Below, one piece after another: positions 48,525 to 60,474 of a stretch of DNA of 64,000 nucleotides (the stretch's first letter is position 1; every line of letters starts with the position of its first letter). The DNA is from Coniochaeta sp. PMI_546 (lineage: Eukaryota; Ascomycota; Sordariomycetes; Coniochaetales; Coniochaetaceae), in NCBI GenBank assembly GCA_021432605.1, contig MU271146.1, positions 2,108,001 to 2,172,000 on the forward strand. Reading direction: 5' to 3'. The notes below the pieces were generated by a model, which saw nothing but the letters and a program-made list of their open reading frames with translations, did not search any database and had not been told where the DNA came from. The translations under genes were made by a program, and so were the position numbers.

Positions 48525-51272
48525 GTACACTTTTCAAATCGACCGTCCCGCATTCGCTGTCTGCCGATTCGAAGCTGCAATGCAGTTCTCAACTCAAGGT
48601 TCAGCAGATCCGATCTTGCTGGCACGTCCACATTGGACTCAGTCATCGAGGTCCCCGAATTCGCCGATTTGTGCAACCCCCAACCATCTCACCCACGGAT
48701 ATTTCCATACCCTAGTAGACTACACAAGTACTGCGTGTCTGTGGTGCAGCCTGTGCAGAGCCTGTGCAGTACACTACGCCTGAACGGCCCTGTCCGACCC
48801 TTGTCCGCCTGAACTTTGACGCTAGTGCGGACGAGCACGAACCGCACTCCACCATTTCTCCATCCCACGGCACGTGTGATCTTCAAGTTCTTGTCTCCTG
48901 TGGTAAGGCCGCCCCGTCTCCCGCTCCATTACGGACGCGCCGTTATCCAGTCAAGCCTTCGGAGTCTGCTGCAAATCGCCAGCCTGACTATGAGTCTCGC
49001 TACGGCCGATACCCTAGAATACGAGATAACTCGAGGTACCTGAGCCCATTCAGACTTACATTACCTCAGCTACGCAATTGGCATGATTGACCGCGCGTTT
49101 TGTCTGTCGCGATAACTTTCGGGTGGTTGCAAGTCCTGTCATGATCGTGCGATCGGAAACTAATGTCCGTTAGCAGTGCCCACTTCCAACGGTGTTCTGG
49201 CCACCCAGAGACCACAAAGAGATCACGTACTCTGCGTTGGCTCATGAAGATGCCAAGCACTAAGAGATGAGACACTAAGCATTGCTGACCTCGTCGAAAG
49301 CTGGCGCGGGAAGCTGGCTGTCTAATACCTGACAATTACCACGATTCCACCCGACATTCGGCGGGGCTATTTTTATTGATCACATTACAATGTCTCGCAA
49401 AACGAAACATCGCACACGGGAATCTCACGATTAGGCTATAAATCATAATAACTGCTGGATCGCTACTCAGTGCCAACAGGGAATGTGTCACGTACCCCAG
49501 CATGAACATGAAGAAACATGTTGCGAACAAGGTGTTGTTCATGAATGGCGTGTCTACTTCACAGGATTGCCTCTTCCTGCTTTTGAAGGCTCTTAGGACC
49601 CTCTGAATCAATGTCCTTGCTGGCTCAAATTCACGCTCACTGCCGCAGCGGATCTACCCAGCCCGGTTGCGCCATACAGTTGCATCGCGGAATTGGATCC
49701 ATGTCGGTGATCAGACCATGAAAAGGGCGGCTCTACTACGTCACGGAGACGGTGCTCTGCCACTTACAAATCCAGTGGGCTGACGGTGCCTCGTTCAACC
49801 AGATAACGACGCAAGCAGTGCGACGTGGTACCCGCCTTTAAGCCGTAACGGCCTGCGTGCTCCCGTGAGAAGTAAAGTCGTCGCTGGCTGCGCTGAACTG
49901 CGACGACTGGTCCAGGAGCGTCGTCTGAATTTTCCTTGCAACCCCAACATCCTCCTCTGGGTCACATCGGCCGGACTCTTGGCCGACCCCTCGGGGAAAC
50001 TCATCCGGCATACAGATTGGAGACATCAGGCCCAAATCTGAGTGACACCGCAGGAGAGACAACGTCTCAGCCATACCAGGAAATCTTTAAATTTCCCGCT
50101 TTGCCAATTTTAGCACAGCGTTACCTCCCGGTCATCCGTCGCTGTGCCGCACCCGCGATTGCGGAACCGCAAGGCCGTCATCAACAACCACCATCACACC
50201 GCTCTCCGGGTGCCGGCCTCTGTCCGTTTTGGTACACAATGCAGTCCCGACTGACACAGTAGTTCCCGTCGTCTCGGCCAAGATTACCACCCTACGCCAG
50301 TACAGGAGGCTCGCGAGCTGCAAGCGTTGGCGCGGAACACTTGATGCGAGATCCAATACCTCATTCCGCAATATCGCTCCATGAAATTACACCTTTCCCG
50401 TGTCAAGCCACGTACAGCCACGTACGATGCCTTCGGTAGGTTTCAACCCGCCATCGACTTCTGACAGAGAGTCTCATTAGCTCCGGCCCCAGAATGCACG
50501 TGTATATATTGTGGTAGGATTCCAGGAAATAGGATGCAACCTGGTCACACCGGATTGCTCCCCACGGAATACTACCTTTTTCACAATAGGCCAGTAAAAT
50601 CGTGATTACTAACTCCATATGGCTGGTATGCTGGAACCACTAGCGCAAAAAGCAGTGGTCGAGCCCCGTTGTGGCTGAAATTTGGTATCCATCCTCGGAG
50701 GACACGCCAAGACAAGTTAGAATAGCGAGCTTTGCGACAGACGGAGGGCTAGTGGTTGTGGCGGTGCTGTTGTTACCAACTCTTTAGCAAAACGTTGAAC
50801 GAGTCGTGGCTTGTGGTCACTCTTCAATTCCGGCGAAACCCAAGGATTGTTGCTGTAGCATGCCGCGGAAGTTCTTCTGACAGTGTTTCAGTGTGTCGAT
50901 AAATTCCACAGGTGGCATGGGGCCGTCCCGTTGTCTGCGTTCTTCACCGCATCATCGATAGATGCAGTGGTAAGGGGCTGTGGAGCAGCGGAGCAAAGGT
51001 GCACACCCTCGTGCGTGTTAATTGTCGGTAGTACCTTGCGCAGCAGAACCCTCGGGCCTTTTCCGTCTCACATCAGTCCTGCTGAGCAGAAGTTTGAGCG
51101 GGGTGGATGAGACGACTGTTCAAGCGAAGCACAGGGACCAACCCGGCGATCTGGATCCAGACCGCTCGCTTATCGAGCCAACCACAGCTCGCTCCAGCAG
51201 AACGGTAAGTGACGGTTTCGGGATCTTGTTCGGAACCGGGACGCACCAACCCCTGCCGAGTAAAACGGTGCT

Positions 51273-51286
51273 TGTACACGTGTACA
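51273..51286. repeat. Perfect 14-bp palindrome TGTACACGTGTACA
   Basis: Shares the GTACACGTGTAC core with the palindrome at 48505-48524. Confidence 0.65.
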
Positions 51287-52873
51287 CAACACAATCGCGA
51301 CCACGGAAGGTACGTCTTTGTTTTACTTGCCCATTGTTCGTATTCATATGAAGTACATTCTCTTTTCGCTTGCTACCTCAGGTACTCAACCAATTCTTCT
51401 CGACGCAACCCTCAATAATCCACAGACTTCAATACGTAGCGAAGACAATATTGCTGCATGAGGTACGTTAGCCGGCTTCCAATGCGACAGCCGGCAAAAG
51501 AAATCTGTCATAGTATTGAGGGCTCGATAGGAAATGGTTTCATTGTGAGCTATCATAATTATTGTCGGTTTCCCCTCTTTACCAACCATTTGCATTCCTC
51601 CGTCGCGAGTCGTCAGCCGGCGTCTCCGAGCCACGTGGCAGCAGTTTCTCTAGCGCCGGCGCTAAACTGCCTCGTCGCCGCTAGCCGAGTCTAGGCTAGG
51701 AGGGACTAGGAGAATTGCATAGTTTCATGCCGCTAGCGACGGATTGCGACCGACGCATCGAGCATGGTTCACCCCCGGTAAGACCTGCCACATGGTTTTC
51801 TCATCAAACAACCACCTCCATCCAATCTCACTTCCCACAGACTGCCGGCAAGAAACGGCGGGAGAAAAAGAGGGGGGGGTGTCCGGTTATCGTTTGGACG
51901 GAGCAGATCTCTTCAACCAACCAGCGGCATATAGTGTGCACAGTAAGGTACACTTAAGGTGTCGCATTCACTAGGTTTGGCCCCGATCACACCCTACCAC
52001 GGTTGAATAACTCCACTACCCGTTTTGCTTTCGCTTGTTTTAACTCCTTTGAATCGAACGATGCTAGCTACGGTTTTGTGAGAATCTACCATTCCTTCAC
52101 TACACTTACTCAGCGGACTGAACCCCTACTCAAGAAGATCCGAGACAAGAGCTGGGGTCGCGCAAGGGCCCATGCATGGAACTGAAGCAATGGACCGTTC
52201 TGGCCAGAGCTCACCTGCGTTATCTAGCTGACTAACTGACGCACGCTGCAGGAGATATGTTATTACTCTGGCCCTGTCGTAAACAATCACGAGCTCCGCA
52301 ACGGGTCCGATGATGCACACTACTCGTCCCACGGAGCACTAGTAAGGCAGGGAGAACCAAAGATGTCTGCCAATTTCCACGTGGTACGGGTCCCGAGGCC
52401 ATGGTAATCAGTCGACCGTCCGGGAGATGCGACTGGCCAACTTTTCATGTGTCAACAAAGCGGAGTGGGAGACGTTGAACCCGCCTCGCCTGGCGCAAAA
52501 CATTGGCTCTATCTACAGCGGAGACTCCGGCCCGGCATTGGGAAAGAGGGGCCGAGGAGCACAGGGGGAAACAATCCACTTCCACGTTGCGAAGACGTCT
52601 TTCACCGCCGTTGGAGAGGGCCCGACTGAAACTCCCGGGCGGGTTATCGACCGCTCTCCGCTTGGTCTTTGGGACATTTCGCTCGATCGGATTTCCATTA
52701 TGAATATGATGAGATAGGTACATACCGTGACTACGATGCATCTCCACCTAGTCCGGCTCAAGACTCTACGACTCCACGTGTCGTCCGATGCTTGCATTTC
52801 AATGAGACCTGCAGGCCGGAACACGAGCTCCAAATCAGGAACATCTGCTGAAGTAAGGGAGAGTAAACATGTT

Positions 52874-52891
52874 AAAAAAAAAAAAAAAAAA
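52874..52891 (+). repeat. 18-base A homopolymer
   Basis: Uninterrupted A-run just before the tandem array. No coding relic precedes it that I can recognise. Confidence 0.7.
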
Positions 52892-52984
52892 CTCATGCAA
52901 TGCTCCCGCAGCAAATCCTGCCCTTGGCGGCGCAGACCCTCGAAATGATCATACCCATATGCAAAGCAACCTTCAATAACCCAT

Positions 52985-53660
52985 CTGCAAAGCGACCTTC
53001 AGACCCATCTGAGAACTGCCCGAAAGGGGAAGCCCTAATGCGAGCATGGGAAGATTTGCTCCGGAAGAGGAAGTCCTCCCAGGGAGCAACGGCCGTATGT
53101 GGACACCGCTGGGAGGAGAACAGTCGTCGCAAACCCGCACTGCGCACCGTCGCGTAAGCCAGGCAAAAGCCCAAAACGATCAGGGCCACCTCGAACAGGA
53201 TGCTTCTAGTACGAGGCATGCATTGCCAAGAGGAGACATGGCCAGAAAGAGGCAGTGATTCAAGTTGACGACCCAGTTTGGGCACTACCGTGGGGGCAAC
53301 TGTCGTAGTAAGATGCAGACCAGATCCTACGCAAGTCGGCGAGGGCCCAAAACGATCAGGACCATCTCAATCAGGAATTGGGAGCATGTTATGATACGAT
53401 GTATGCGATGCCAAGAGAAGACATGGTGCCGAAGAGGTAGTCATCCAAAGTGACGACCCTATGTAGACTCTACCTAGAAGAAACAGTCGCAGCAAAACGT
53501 AGAGCAGGACCCTGGGCAAGACGGCGTGCCCAACAATATGACAGTCGTCTCAATCCAGGGGTCGGATGGTGCTCCTAGGCGAGGTACGCATTGCGAAGCG
53601 AGACGTGGTCGGGAATCGGAAATCCACCATGTGATGCCCCAATGTGGACACTACTGCTGC
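52985..53660. repeat. Diverged tandem array, unit about 176-183 bp, about four copies
   Basis: The string GCCCAAAACGATCAGG occurs at 53169 and again at 53345, and a degraded copy starts at 53528. Other parts of the unit repeat in step: GCCAAGAG-AGACATGG near 53224 and 53410, TGACGACCC near 53270 and 53450, and a GGACAC(T)ACC-type string followed by CAACTGTCG or AACAGTCG in each copy. The first and last copies are partial. The last copy runs into the final codons of the coiled-coil gene (stop at 53651-53653). On the minus strand, copies 1 and 2 contain a frame with a hydrophobic stretch (LFEVALIVLGFCLAYA), and copy 3 has a related LIEMVLIVLG. Whether the unit was once coding is open. Confidence 0.75.
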
Positions 53661-56162
53661 TCCGACTCCCTCCGTTTCTGTCCCCTAGCCACAGCAAGCG
53701 CAGCCGCGATACGGGCAGCTTGACCTGCAGTGACTGAGGTCTCAGATCCACCGGTACTGCTTGGTGTTCGGCGAGGTGGTATCGGTCTGCCGCTGCCCGG
53801 CGATGATGACCTCAACAGCGGCGTGGGAGCCCTCGAAGCCAAAGCCGCGTCCGTGGGTGTGGGTGCAAGGGCTGGCGACGATGTGGCAGAGGACATGCCA
53901 CCCCGACTGCCTCGTTTCGCCTTCTTCTTGCTCCCTCTGGCTGACGGTGTCGGCGAGATTGGGTTGAGGCTTCGGCGCTCTGGGATGGGTGACATAGTTG
54001 GGGATGCCATGGAGTCAGTTGATTCCAACGATAGGTCTGATGTTGCTTGTGACTTGGAGCTGTGTCGACGAGTAACGCTGCCAGAGTTGTCGCGCAGGAC
54101 AGTGACTCGGCTGCCTGTTGAATCACGGCTCCCTGCTGCAGATAGCTGGTCTCCCATATAGACCACCGATCCGGTGGATGTAGGTCGTGCCTGTGCCTCT
54201 AAGCATTTGGGGGTAGTAACCGCTGTAGCTACAAACAATGACCCCAATGTCTGGGCAGGCGTTGTAACAGGAGGCGCGATGCCTGGTCCCTCAGTGTCAA
54301 TATTGTCTTGAAGCTGCCTGGCAACAGTGGCTCCTCGTAAATGAGACATCGTTGACCGATTTCGCGACTGCCGGACGTCAGGCGGAGCTGGAACTTGACT
54401 CATATTGTTGTCTCGTGGCGATCTCGGCCTTACTACCTCAGCCAACTCGTCGCTGTTAGGCTGCATTGGTCCAGGGAAAGCCATAGAACTGACGGGTAAT
54501 AAGTCATCATCGCCCGCTAGGAATGAAAACCTACGAGCCCTACTACGCTGATCAAGCCCCCGTGGTTCGACGAAGTGATCCTCGGCAGTGACCCCCGGGG
54601 GTCTGGTAAGAGGGTCACTGGCAACGCCATCTTCGATTAGTTCTTGGGCAACTGTCCCGTCCTCCAAGAATCTCTCGATCGCAAGCTCTCCCAGCGATCT
54701 GTTTGCATATAGCATTGGGTTGATATCTGCGCCCGCGGTGAGGTTTCGAGTTACCTCCATGTTCCAGCGAATGTCCCTCTCACTTATTTCGCTGGTGCGG
54801 TCAACCTCTTTCCCTTTCGAAAAAGGTCCAATGCCTTCCGAGCTCGAGGTAGAAGTACTGGACGCGTTGAAAGAGGACGAGGACGAATCGAAGATTTCTT
54901 CTCGCCGAGGAGAACCAGCTCGCTGTTCATGTCCACGGACTTGAGACGGAGAGGCATCAAGGTCCCCCGGACGCGGAACCCCGGTAGGCACGTAGGTGCC
55001 AGGACCATGAGCTCGGGCTGCGGTAGCTTGCCGAGTTGCCTGATGGCTACCTCGAGACGGGCGTCTATGCTTCCTTGACAAACGGATGTGTCGCGGTAAG
55101 CGAGAGTAGCTAGGCTCGAACTGCAGACTGATCCGGCGGTCATGCTCAGGGTCGGTGTTAAGTGGTATCGATCCTAGTGCAGATGTAAGTGAGATGCCTT
55201 TACTAGCGAATATACCCCTGGTAACTCACCAACATGCTTGTAAACACTCGGCTTCCTCTTTGGTGGAGAACTCTCAGGCTCAGTCTTGACAGGTGTAAGC
55301 TCCAGATCATCTATATTGCAATTGTCAGCTTCAGCAAATACTTCATCCTCAGCCCTCAACACTGACCACCCTCATCACCCCTAGACAGCCTCTTGACCCT
55401 CTCCTCGAAGCCCTTCCTCGCTTTTGCACCCCTATCGACCACACTCCCCGCGCGCGCAAGCGCCACAGTCGCCATTCCCTCCTCTGTGTGGTGTGCAAGC
55501 AGGAGCTCTAAGCGTTTGATCTCAGCCATATATCCCTTCTGTTTCGCGAGCCAGTCTTCACTAAGATTGCGATACGATTCAAGTTCCCTCATTCTCAGCT
55601 GCTTGACTTCCTCCACCTCCATTGCTGCCGTTTGCTTAGTCGACTCCAGCTCATGCTTGATCTTTGCATATCCCTCAAGCAACGCAAGCACATGTCCGTT
55701 GTATTGTATTGGCAGCGGCTCGAGAGTGCTAGGCTTGTTCATCATCGCGACTTGTAATGACTCAATCATCTGGTCGAGCGAGGGAGCATGCCAAATACGG
55801 TCAGCCTCGCGGAGGAATACCTCCGGATCCTTTCGCCGCACAGCAGTGGTTTCCGAAGAGGAACTGTCGAGGTTGACTTTGTACTCGTCTGGGAGACTCT
55901 TATACGAGCCCGTGTCACTGTGAGTAGTTTTGAAGGGGGCAACGGCTGGTGTTGGCAGTGATGTGCTGGCGTTGTGCTCGCTGGGAGCAAGACTGAGGAG
56001 GCTCGAGACGCGACGGACTGCTGGAGCACGAAGACGGCGAGACGGGGAGTGTGTCGATGTGCCCGGCGAAGAGAAATACTCTGGCTCGTCTGGCGCCGCC
56101 CCGGAAGTGGTCGGCGTTTTCGGGCGTTGGCCGAAGTGGCGTAACCAGCCGAGATCAGCCAT
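53651..56162 (-). CDS. Coiled-coil protein of unknown function, Pezizomycotina type
   Basis: Exons, minus strand: 56162-55367, 55310-55230 and 55173-53651; both introns are 56 bp. The product is 799 residues. I do not recognise a named family. Residues 1-110 are Ser/Pro/Thr-rich; about 120-150 is a more ordered part (READRIWHAPSLDQMIESLQ); about 160-265 is a heptad-rich coiled coil (HVLALLEGYAKIKHELESTK, ELESYRNLSEDWLAKQKGYM). Residues 266-300 carry a Lys/Pro stretch (ESSPPKRKPSVYKH), and the remaining 500 residues are disordered, Ser/Arg/Pro-rich, ending QAARIAAALAVARGQKRRES and EQQ. The splices keep one frame through all three exons. An adaptor or cytoskeletal role is possible, but this is only a guess from the coil. 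Its 3' end touches a tandem repeat array. Confidence 0.8.
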
Positions 56163-57212
56163 GGTAGTTCGGTTGGCGGTGAGGTAGTCAACGTCTGTGA
56201 CAAATGCAGGTAATACTGCTGGTTACTGGTATTTTCGAGGTGTAGAGGAAGCCAAGGTTGCAAGAAGCGGCGGTTGGTCAAGTAACTACGTAGGTATGGA
56301 ATCCTGGGATCTCGAAAGTTGAGTCAACTCGCCCTCAAGTCGGTGCGCAGAAGCGATAAGGGGATCACACAATAATATTCGGCTGCCTATAACTTCACTG
56401 GAACGGTCTGCTTCTTCTATTTTATGGAGGGAGTGAAGACGTGAAGATTTGAGATGCAATCACATGGAGAGTTTGGCAAAGGAAGGTGCAACTCAACTCA
56501 CCCCTACGTCAAGTTTCGGCATGAGCAAGAGATCCTAACAGGGAAAGCTCGTTGAAGATAACGTGTATCTTTGCATCGTCGACACAGAAGTCGCTGATCG
56601 AAGGATCGATTCTTGATCATAGGTGTATGGAACTCGTAAACCGACTAACGGTCCTTTCTATCCCTCGAACCCCGTGAGTCAACTCAAGTTTCGCAACGGC
56701 CAAGATCAAGGAGGTGGCATACTTTGGTCCGGACCATCCATCTCCATCAAGATCTGCGAGATGCCTTGACGACAATCCCTCGTCCGAGCAGCTTCATTTC
56801 TGCTTGAGTTGATGAACCTAGGCGCAAACCGCACGACCCGTTCTCCCAATTCTTGCACCACGGTGAGAAGATCCATCACAGCCAGCATTTGCTCAATTTC
56901 CATGGGGAAGAACCCCTCATCAGTCTTGAGATGCGTTATGGTGTCGATTGACTTTTTGAAAGCCTATCCAGTATACTCCTGGATCACTCCAGACCGCCAC
57001 ATGCCTTTAGGCGACTGATTAGCCGTGCACGTCAAATCCCCATGACCATTATGAACCAATTTTTGACGCTCGCTGAGGAAATGTTCTTAAAAGCGTCGCC
57101 AGACTTGAAGCGACTGCAGAAAATGAGAAAGTCAGCGACAAGCACAACACTGAGAAAGTCAAGAAGTCACCAACCCGCCCATATGGTACAGCCACCGAGA
57201 GACTTCTCCTCC
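56163..57212. other. Intergenic, NCBP3 3' end and coiled-coil gene promoter
   Basis: About 1 kb. Short frames on both strands (for example near 56706-56903) have no recognisable sequence. Confidence 0.5.
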
Positions 57213-58731
57213 TCAGCGGAAAGTATCCTCGGCCTTTTGCCGCCGTCGCCCTCTACCGTCCAGCTTCTCCGGGAAGAGCTCCTTTCCAGCACTGCCAAAT
57301 TTCTCCGGGAAAAGCTCCTTCACACTCGTACCCGCACCCTTGATCGCAAAACCCTGATCCGCCGTACGCTTCGCCGCTAGGCCTCGTATGCTAAAAGCAC
57401 TCTCCGTCTCGGTCGGTCGGGGTGTTATCCTATCTGCTAGTTTCGCTTTGAAAGAGTCAATGGCACGTTCTTAGTCTCGAACCGAGTAGCACGTAAATAA
57501 AAAATCATGTGGTGTTTTCTGTGCTGGAGGAGGCAGCATAGCTGCAACCACCCAGATCTCACCAGCTGCGCGCTTCAAACAGTGACAGTCGTGACATACC
57601 ACTTGTGAGGACAGTGCGAGTGTCGACCTGATCCATCTGCGCCTTCCCTCCCGACGCCGGTGTCGGGACCTTGGTGGGGAAAAGCTCCTTCGCGGCATTC
57701 TCTCTGGACAGCCGATCCTTCACAGCCCGTGCCTGCTCACGATTCCGGACTGCCGCCCGGTCGCGCGCGAGGTCGTCAAGAACATCGTCTCGTGGTGGCG
57801 AGGCTGATCGGTCTCTTCGGGAGCTGCCATTGCGATCCCTTGGCTTGAGGTTGGGGAAGAGTTCCTTCTCGCGATTCTTTCGTGCGTAGTCCCTATTGCC
57901 CTCGTCGCTCCCGGGGGACTCTCGTCGTAGTCTGCCGGACGACTCCCGTCGAGCGCGAGGGTCCGTACTTGCTCGCTTGGCCAGTGCTGGTGCATCGTCG
58001 TCGTATAGGCTCACGTCGAACGTGTTCACATCGTAATCGTCGATCCGCTCTTCCTTCCGACGACCGCTGCCTCGCTCCCGGTCGTTACGGCGGCCATAGC
58101 CCTCGCGATCTCGGTATTTGCCCCGTATCTCACCTCTTCGCTTCCTCTCCTCTGGATCGTATTCTGGATGCAGAAGGTAGAAGCGGCTGCGAGCCGCCGC
58201 GCCAACAACCTTGCGGTCCCCACCCACGGCAAATCGAACGTGCAAGCTGCTGTCGGGCTTTTTAGAGAAGGACTTGGCGACTATAGACTGAAGCGGCGGT
58301 AGCTGAGTGACGTCTGCTATCTCCACTCCAGCAAGGGCAGTAAGAGCTCCCTGAGCGACAGATTCCGAATCGAATACAAGGTTCAACGATGTATCGTCAA
58401 TCCACTCGATCCTCTGGTAGGTGCCCGACCCAAAGTGTTCGGCGAGATAGGCTTTGACATCCTCGGGAGTGAAGGTGTCTAGACCGCGAATGTGTACTTT
58501 GTATGGTAAGATAGTCTTGTCCTCTGATTGTGCGCCGCCATTGGTGTCTGTTTGTTCTTCGTCGATTTCGCCAGGTTCCTACTCGGGAGAGTCGCTATTA
58601 GATCCATGGACATGACCATTGTGGAGGTCTAGGCAAACCTGTTCGTCTCCGACAACGATGTCTGTAGTGTACTCCTCGGGGACCGGAACAGAATCGATGG
58701 GCACATCGTCCATCTCAATATCGAAGTCCAT
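57213..58731 (-). CDS. NCBP3-like RNA-binding protein (DUF2414 type)
   Basis: Exons, minus strand: 58731-58639, 58578-57563 and 57429-57213; introns 60 and 133 bp. The product is 441 residues. It begins MDFDIEMDDVPIDSVPVPEE. An RRM-like domain lies at about 50-130 (YKVHIRGLDTFTPEDVKAYL, then YQRIEWIDDTSLNLVFDS); the WIDDTSLN motif and SRFYLLHPEYDPEERKRR are typical of NCBP3. The second half is Arg/Asp/Ser-rich with four KELFP motifs: KELFPNLK, KELFPTKV, KELFPEKF and KELFPEKL (about residues 269, 328, 410 and 420). The acceptor at 57430 was fixed by phase and by the join ARSWITPRPTETESAFSIRG; without this exon the last two motifs are lost. Known role of NCBP3 in animals: an mRNA cap- and export-associated factor; the fungal role is less clear. 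Confidence 0.85.
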
Positions 58732-59105
58732 CTTGACGCGCTTCGCAAAAGTGCGGCTAAATTAGAAAGAGAATGAAGATTGCGCAAAGAAATGATGTAC
58801 GTTGGAGATGCTACAGCCAGATCGTCTAAACAAAATCGGGGCCTTGCTCTTCTTAGTAGGCGAATGGAGACCCGTGAGGCGCAAAAGAACTCGGCGTTGC
58901 GATCTGTGCTCTTGTAGTCGAGACGTTGACGCAAGGCTGCGCAACTTGTTGTGGAATGCGGCTCGGCTTGGATTGGCCAAGAATTCTAGGATTCGCAGGG
59001 ATGGCGATGTCTTATCGACTAGCGCGCCTTCTTATCGCACCACGCTAACTACCCGATGGCGATTAGCGTGCCACTTGTGATGGCGGGACAGGGACCGAGC
59101 TCCCT

Positions 59106-59119
59106 CTGACGTCCGTCAG
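59106..59119. promoter_or_regulatory. CTGACG-TC-CGTCAG inverted repeat upstream of PDI
   Basis: Perfect 6-bp arms around a TC spacer, giving a TGACGTCC core like bZIP (CRE- or Hac1-type) sites. It lies about 190 bp before the PDI ATG. A role in the unfolded-protein response is inference. Confidence 0.4.
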
Positions 59120-59221
59120 GTCAGAACAAGGTGGCATCTTCTGAACGTCCTCGATTTCAAAGCAACAACCACTTTGTTGAGTTGCGATCTCTTTTCTTAG
59201 ATTTTCCCTGCATCAAAACCC

Positions 59222-59288
59222 GTAAGTCGGACCCTATACAATCCATATCTTCATTGAGCCTCCTATTCACATCACTGGCTTGTTTCAG
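59222..59288 (+). other. Probable 5'-UTR intron of the PDI gene
   Basis: GTAAGT at 59222 and TTTCAG at 59288, 67 bp apart, ending 17 bases before the start codon. The strong splice signals and usual length support it. Confidence 0.55.
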
Positions 59289-59305
59289 GACACAATCACG
59301 CAGTC

Positions 59306-60474
59306 ATGGTTCTTCTTAAGAGCTTCGTGCTAGCCGGTCTAGCGGCTGCGGTCTCTGCTAAATCCGCAGTTCTCGACCTGATTCCAAACAACTTCGACGA
59401 TGTTGTCCTCAAGTCTGGAAAGCCAACTCTCGTCGAGTTCTTCGCACCGTGGTGCGGCCACTGCAAGAACCTCGCCCCTGTCTACGAGGATCTCGCACAG
59501 GTGTTCGAATTTGCCAAGGACAAGGTGCAGATTGCCAAAGTCGATGCGGATGCAGAGAAGAGCCTAGGCAAACGTTTTGGTGTGCAAGGCTTCCCTACCC
59601 TCAAGTGGTTTGATGGCAAGAGTGCTACACCCAGCGACTACAGCGGTGGCCGCGACCTCGAAAGCCTGTCCGCTTTCATTACCGAGAAGACTGGTGTCAA
59701 GCCCAAGAAGAAGTCTGCCCCTCAGAGCAATGTTGTCATGCTCACTGATTCCACCTTCGGAAAGGAGGTCGGCAGCGACAAGAATGTTCTGGTTGCCTTC
59801 ACCGCTCCCTGGTGCGGACGTATGTTCCCCTGCCGTACTGTCGAACCTGGTAGTCGTCAACTAACATCTTCTACTAAGACTGCAAGAGCCTCGCCCCTAC
59901 ATGGGAGCAGCTCGCCACCGATTTTGCCAGCGAGCCTAATGTCCTGATCGCCAAGGTTGATGCCGAAGCCGGGAACAGCAAGAACACCGCTTCCGCACAA
60001 GGCGTTACCTCGTACCCGACCATCAAGTTCTTCCCTGCCGGCAGCAAGACCCCTGAGGATTATAGCGGCGGTCGTGACGAGGCGTCATTGGTCAGCTTTG
60101 TGAACGAGAAGGCCGGTACCCATCGTGCGGTCGGCGGCGTTCTTAACGACAAGGCCGGAACTATCGAGACCCTCGATACCATCGTCTCCAAGTTCACCGG
60201 CGGTACCTCGCTTACTGAGGCCGCTGCAGAGGCGAAGAAGCAGGCCGAATCCCTTAAGGACCAGGTGCAGCTGAAGTATGCTGAATACTACCTTCGCGTG
60301 TTCAACAAGCTGGCGGAGAGCGAAAACTATGCCGCTAAGGAGCTGGCTCGCCTCGACGGCATCATCAAGAAGGGTGGTCTTGCGCCTGCCAAACTTGATG
60401 AGTTCACCACCAAGCGGAACATTCTCCAGAAATTCGTTGCGAAGGTTACCGGAGACACGAGGGATGAGCTCTAA
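59306..60474 (+). CDS. ER protein disulfide isomerase, Erp38/TigA type
   Basis: Exons 59306-59819 and 59879-60474, intron 59 bp; 369 residues. A signal peptide is clear (VLLKSFVLAGLAAAVSA). Two thioredoxin domains carry APWCGHCKNLAP (CGHC at 50-53) and APWCGHCKSLAP (CGHC at 170-173). The second active site is split by the intron between Gly and His, so the unspliced frame loses it. The C-terminal part is the helical ERp29-like D domain (about 265-365: AKKQAESLKDQVQLKYAEYY). The protein ends TRDEL, an RDEL-type ER retrieval signal. Known role: forms and rearranges disulfide bonds in secretory proteins in the ER lumen. It is called Erp38 in Neurospora and TigA in Aspergillus. A leader intron and a bZIP-like site lie just upstream. 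Confidence 0.95.

Larger units (their letters stand above)
46312..52984. other. 6.7-kb region without a recognisable gene, downstream of flbD
   Basis: No family-like frame on either strand. Visible landmarks are a 20-bp palindrome (48505-48524), a 14-bp palindrome (51273-51286), a G-run near 51872 and an 18-base A-run (52874-52891). Confidence 0.55.
58732..59305. promoter_or_regulatory. Divergent promoter, NCBP3-like gene / PDI
   Basis: 574 bp between outward-facing starts. It includes the inverted repeat at 59106-59119 and a probable leader intron of the PDI gene (59222-59288). Confidence 0.5.

Noticed and set aside
35296-53650. Possibility that the flbD desert is made of virus-like or transposon fossils
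   Set aside because: I recognise no reverse transcriptase, integrase, transposase, capsid or long terminal repeats; a library search would be needed to exclude very decayed copies.
57042-57380. 112-codon plus-strand frame at the 3' end of the NCBP3-like gene
   Set aside because: It overlaps the third exon of NCBP3, whose minus-strand reading is coherent and carries KELFP motifs.
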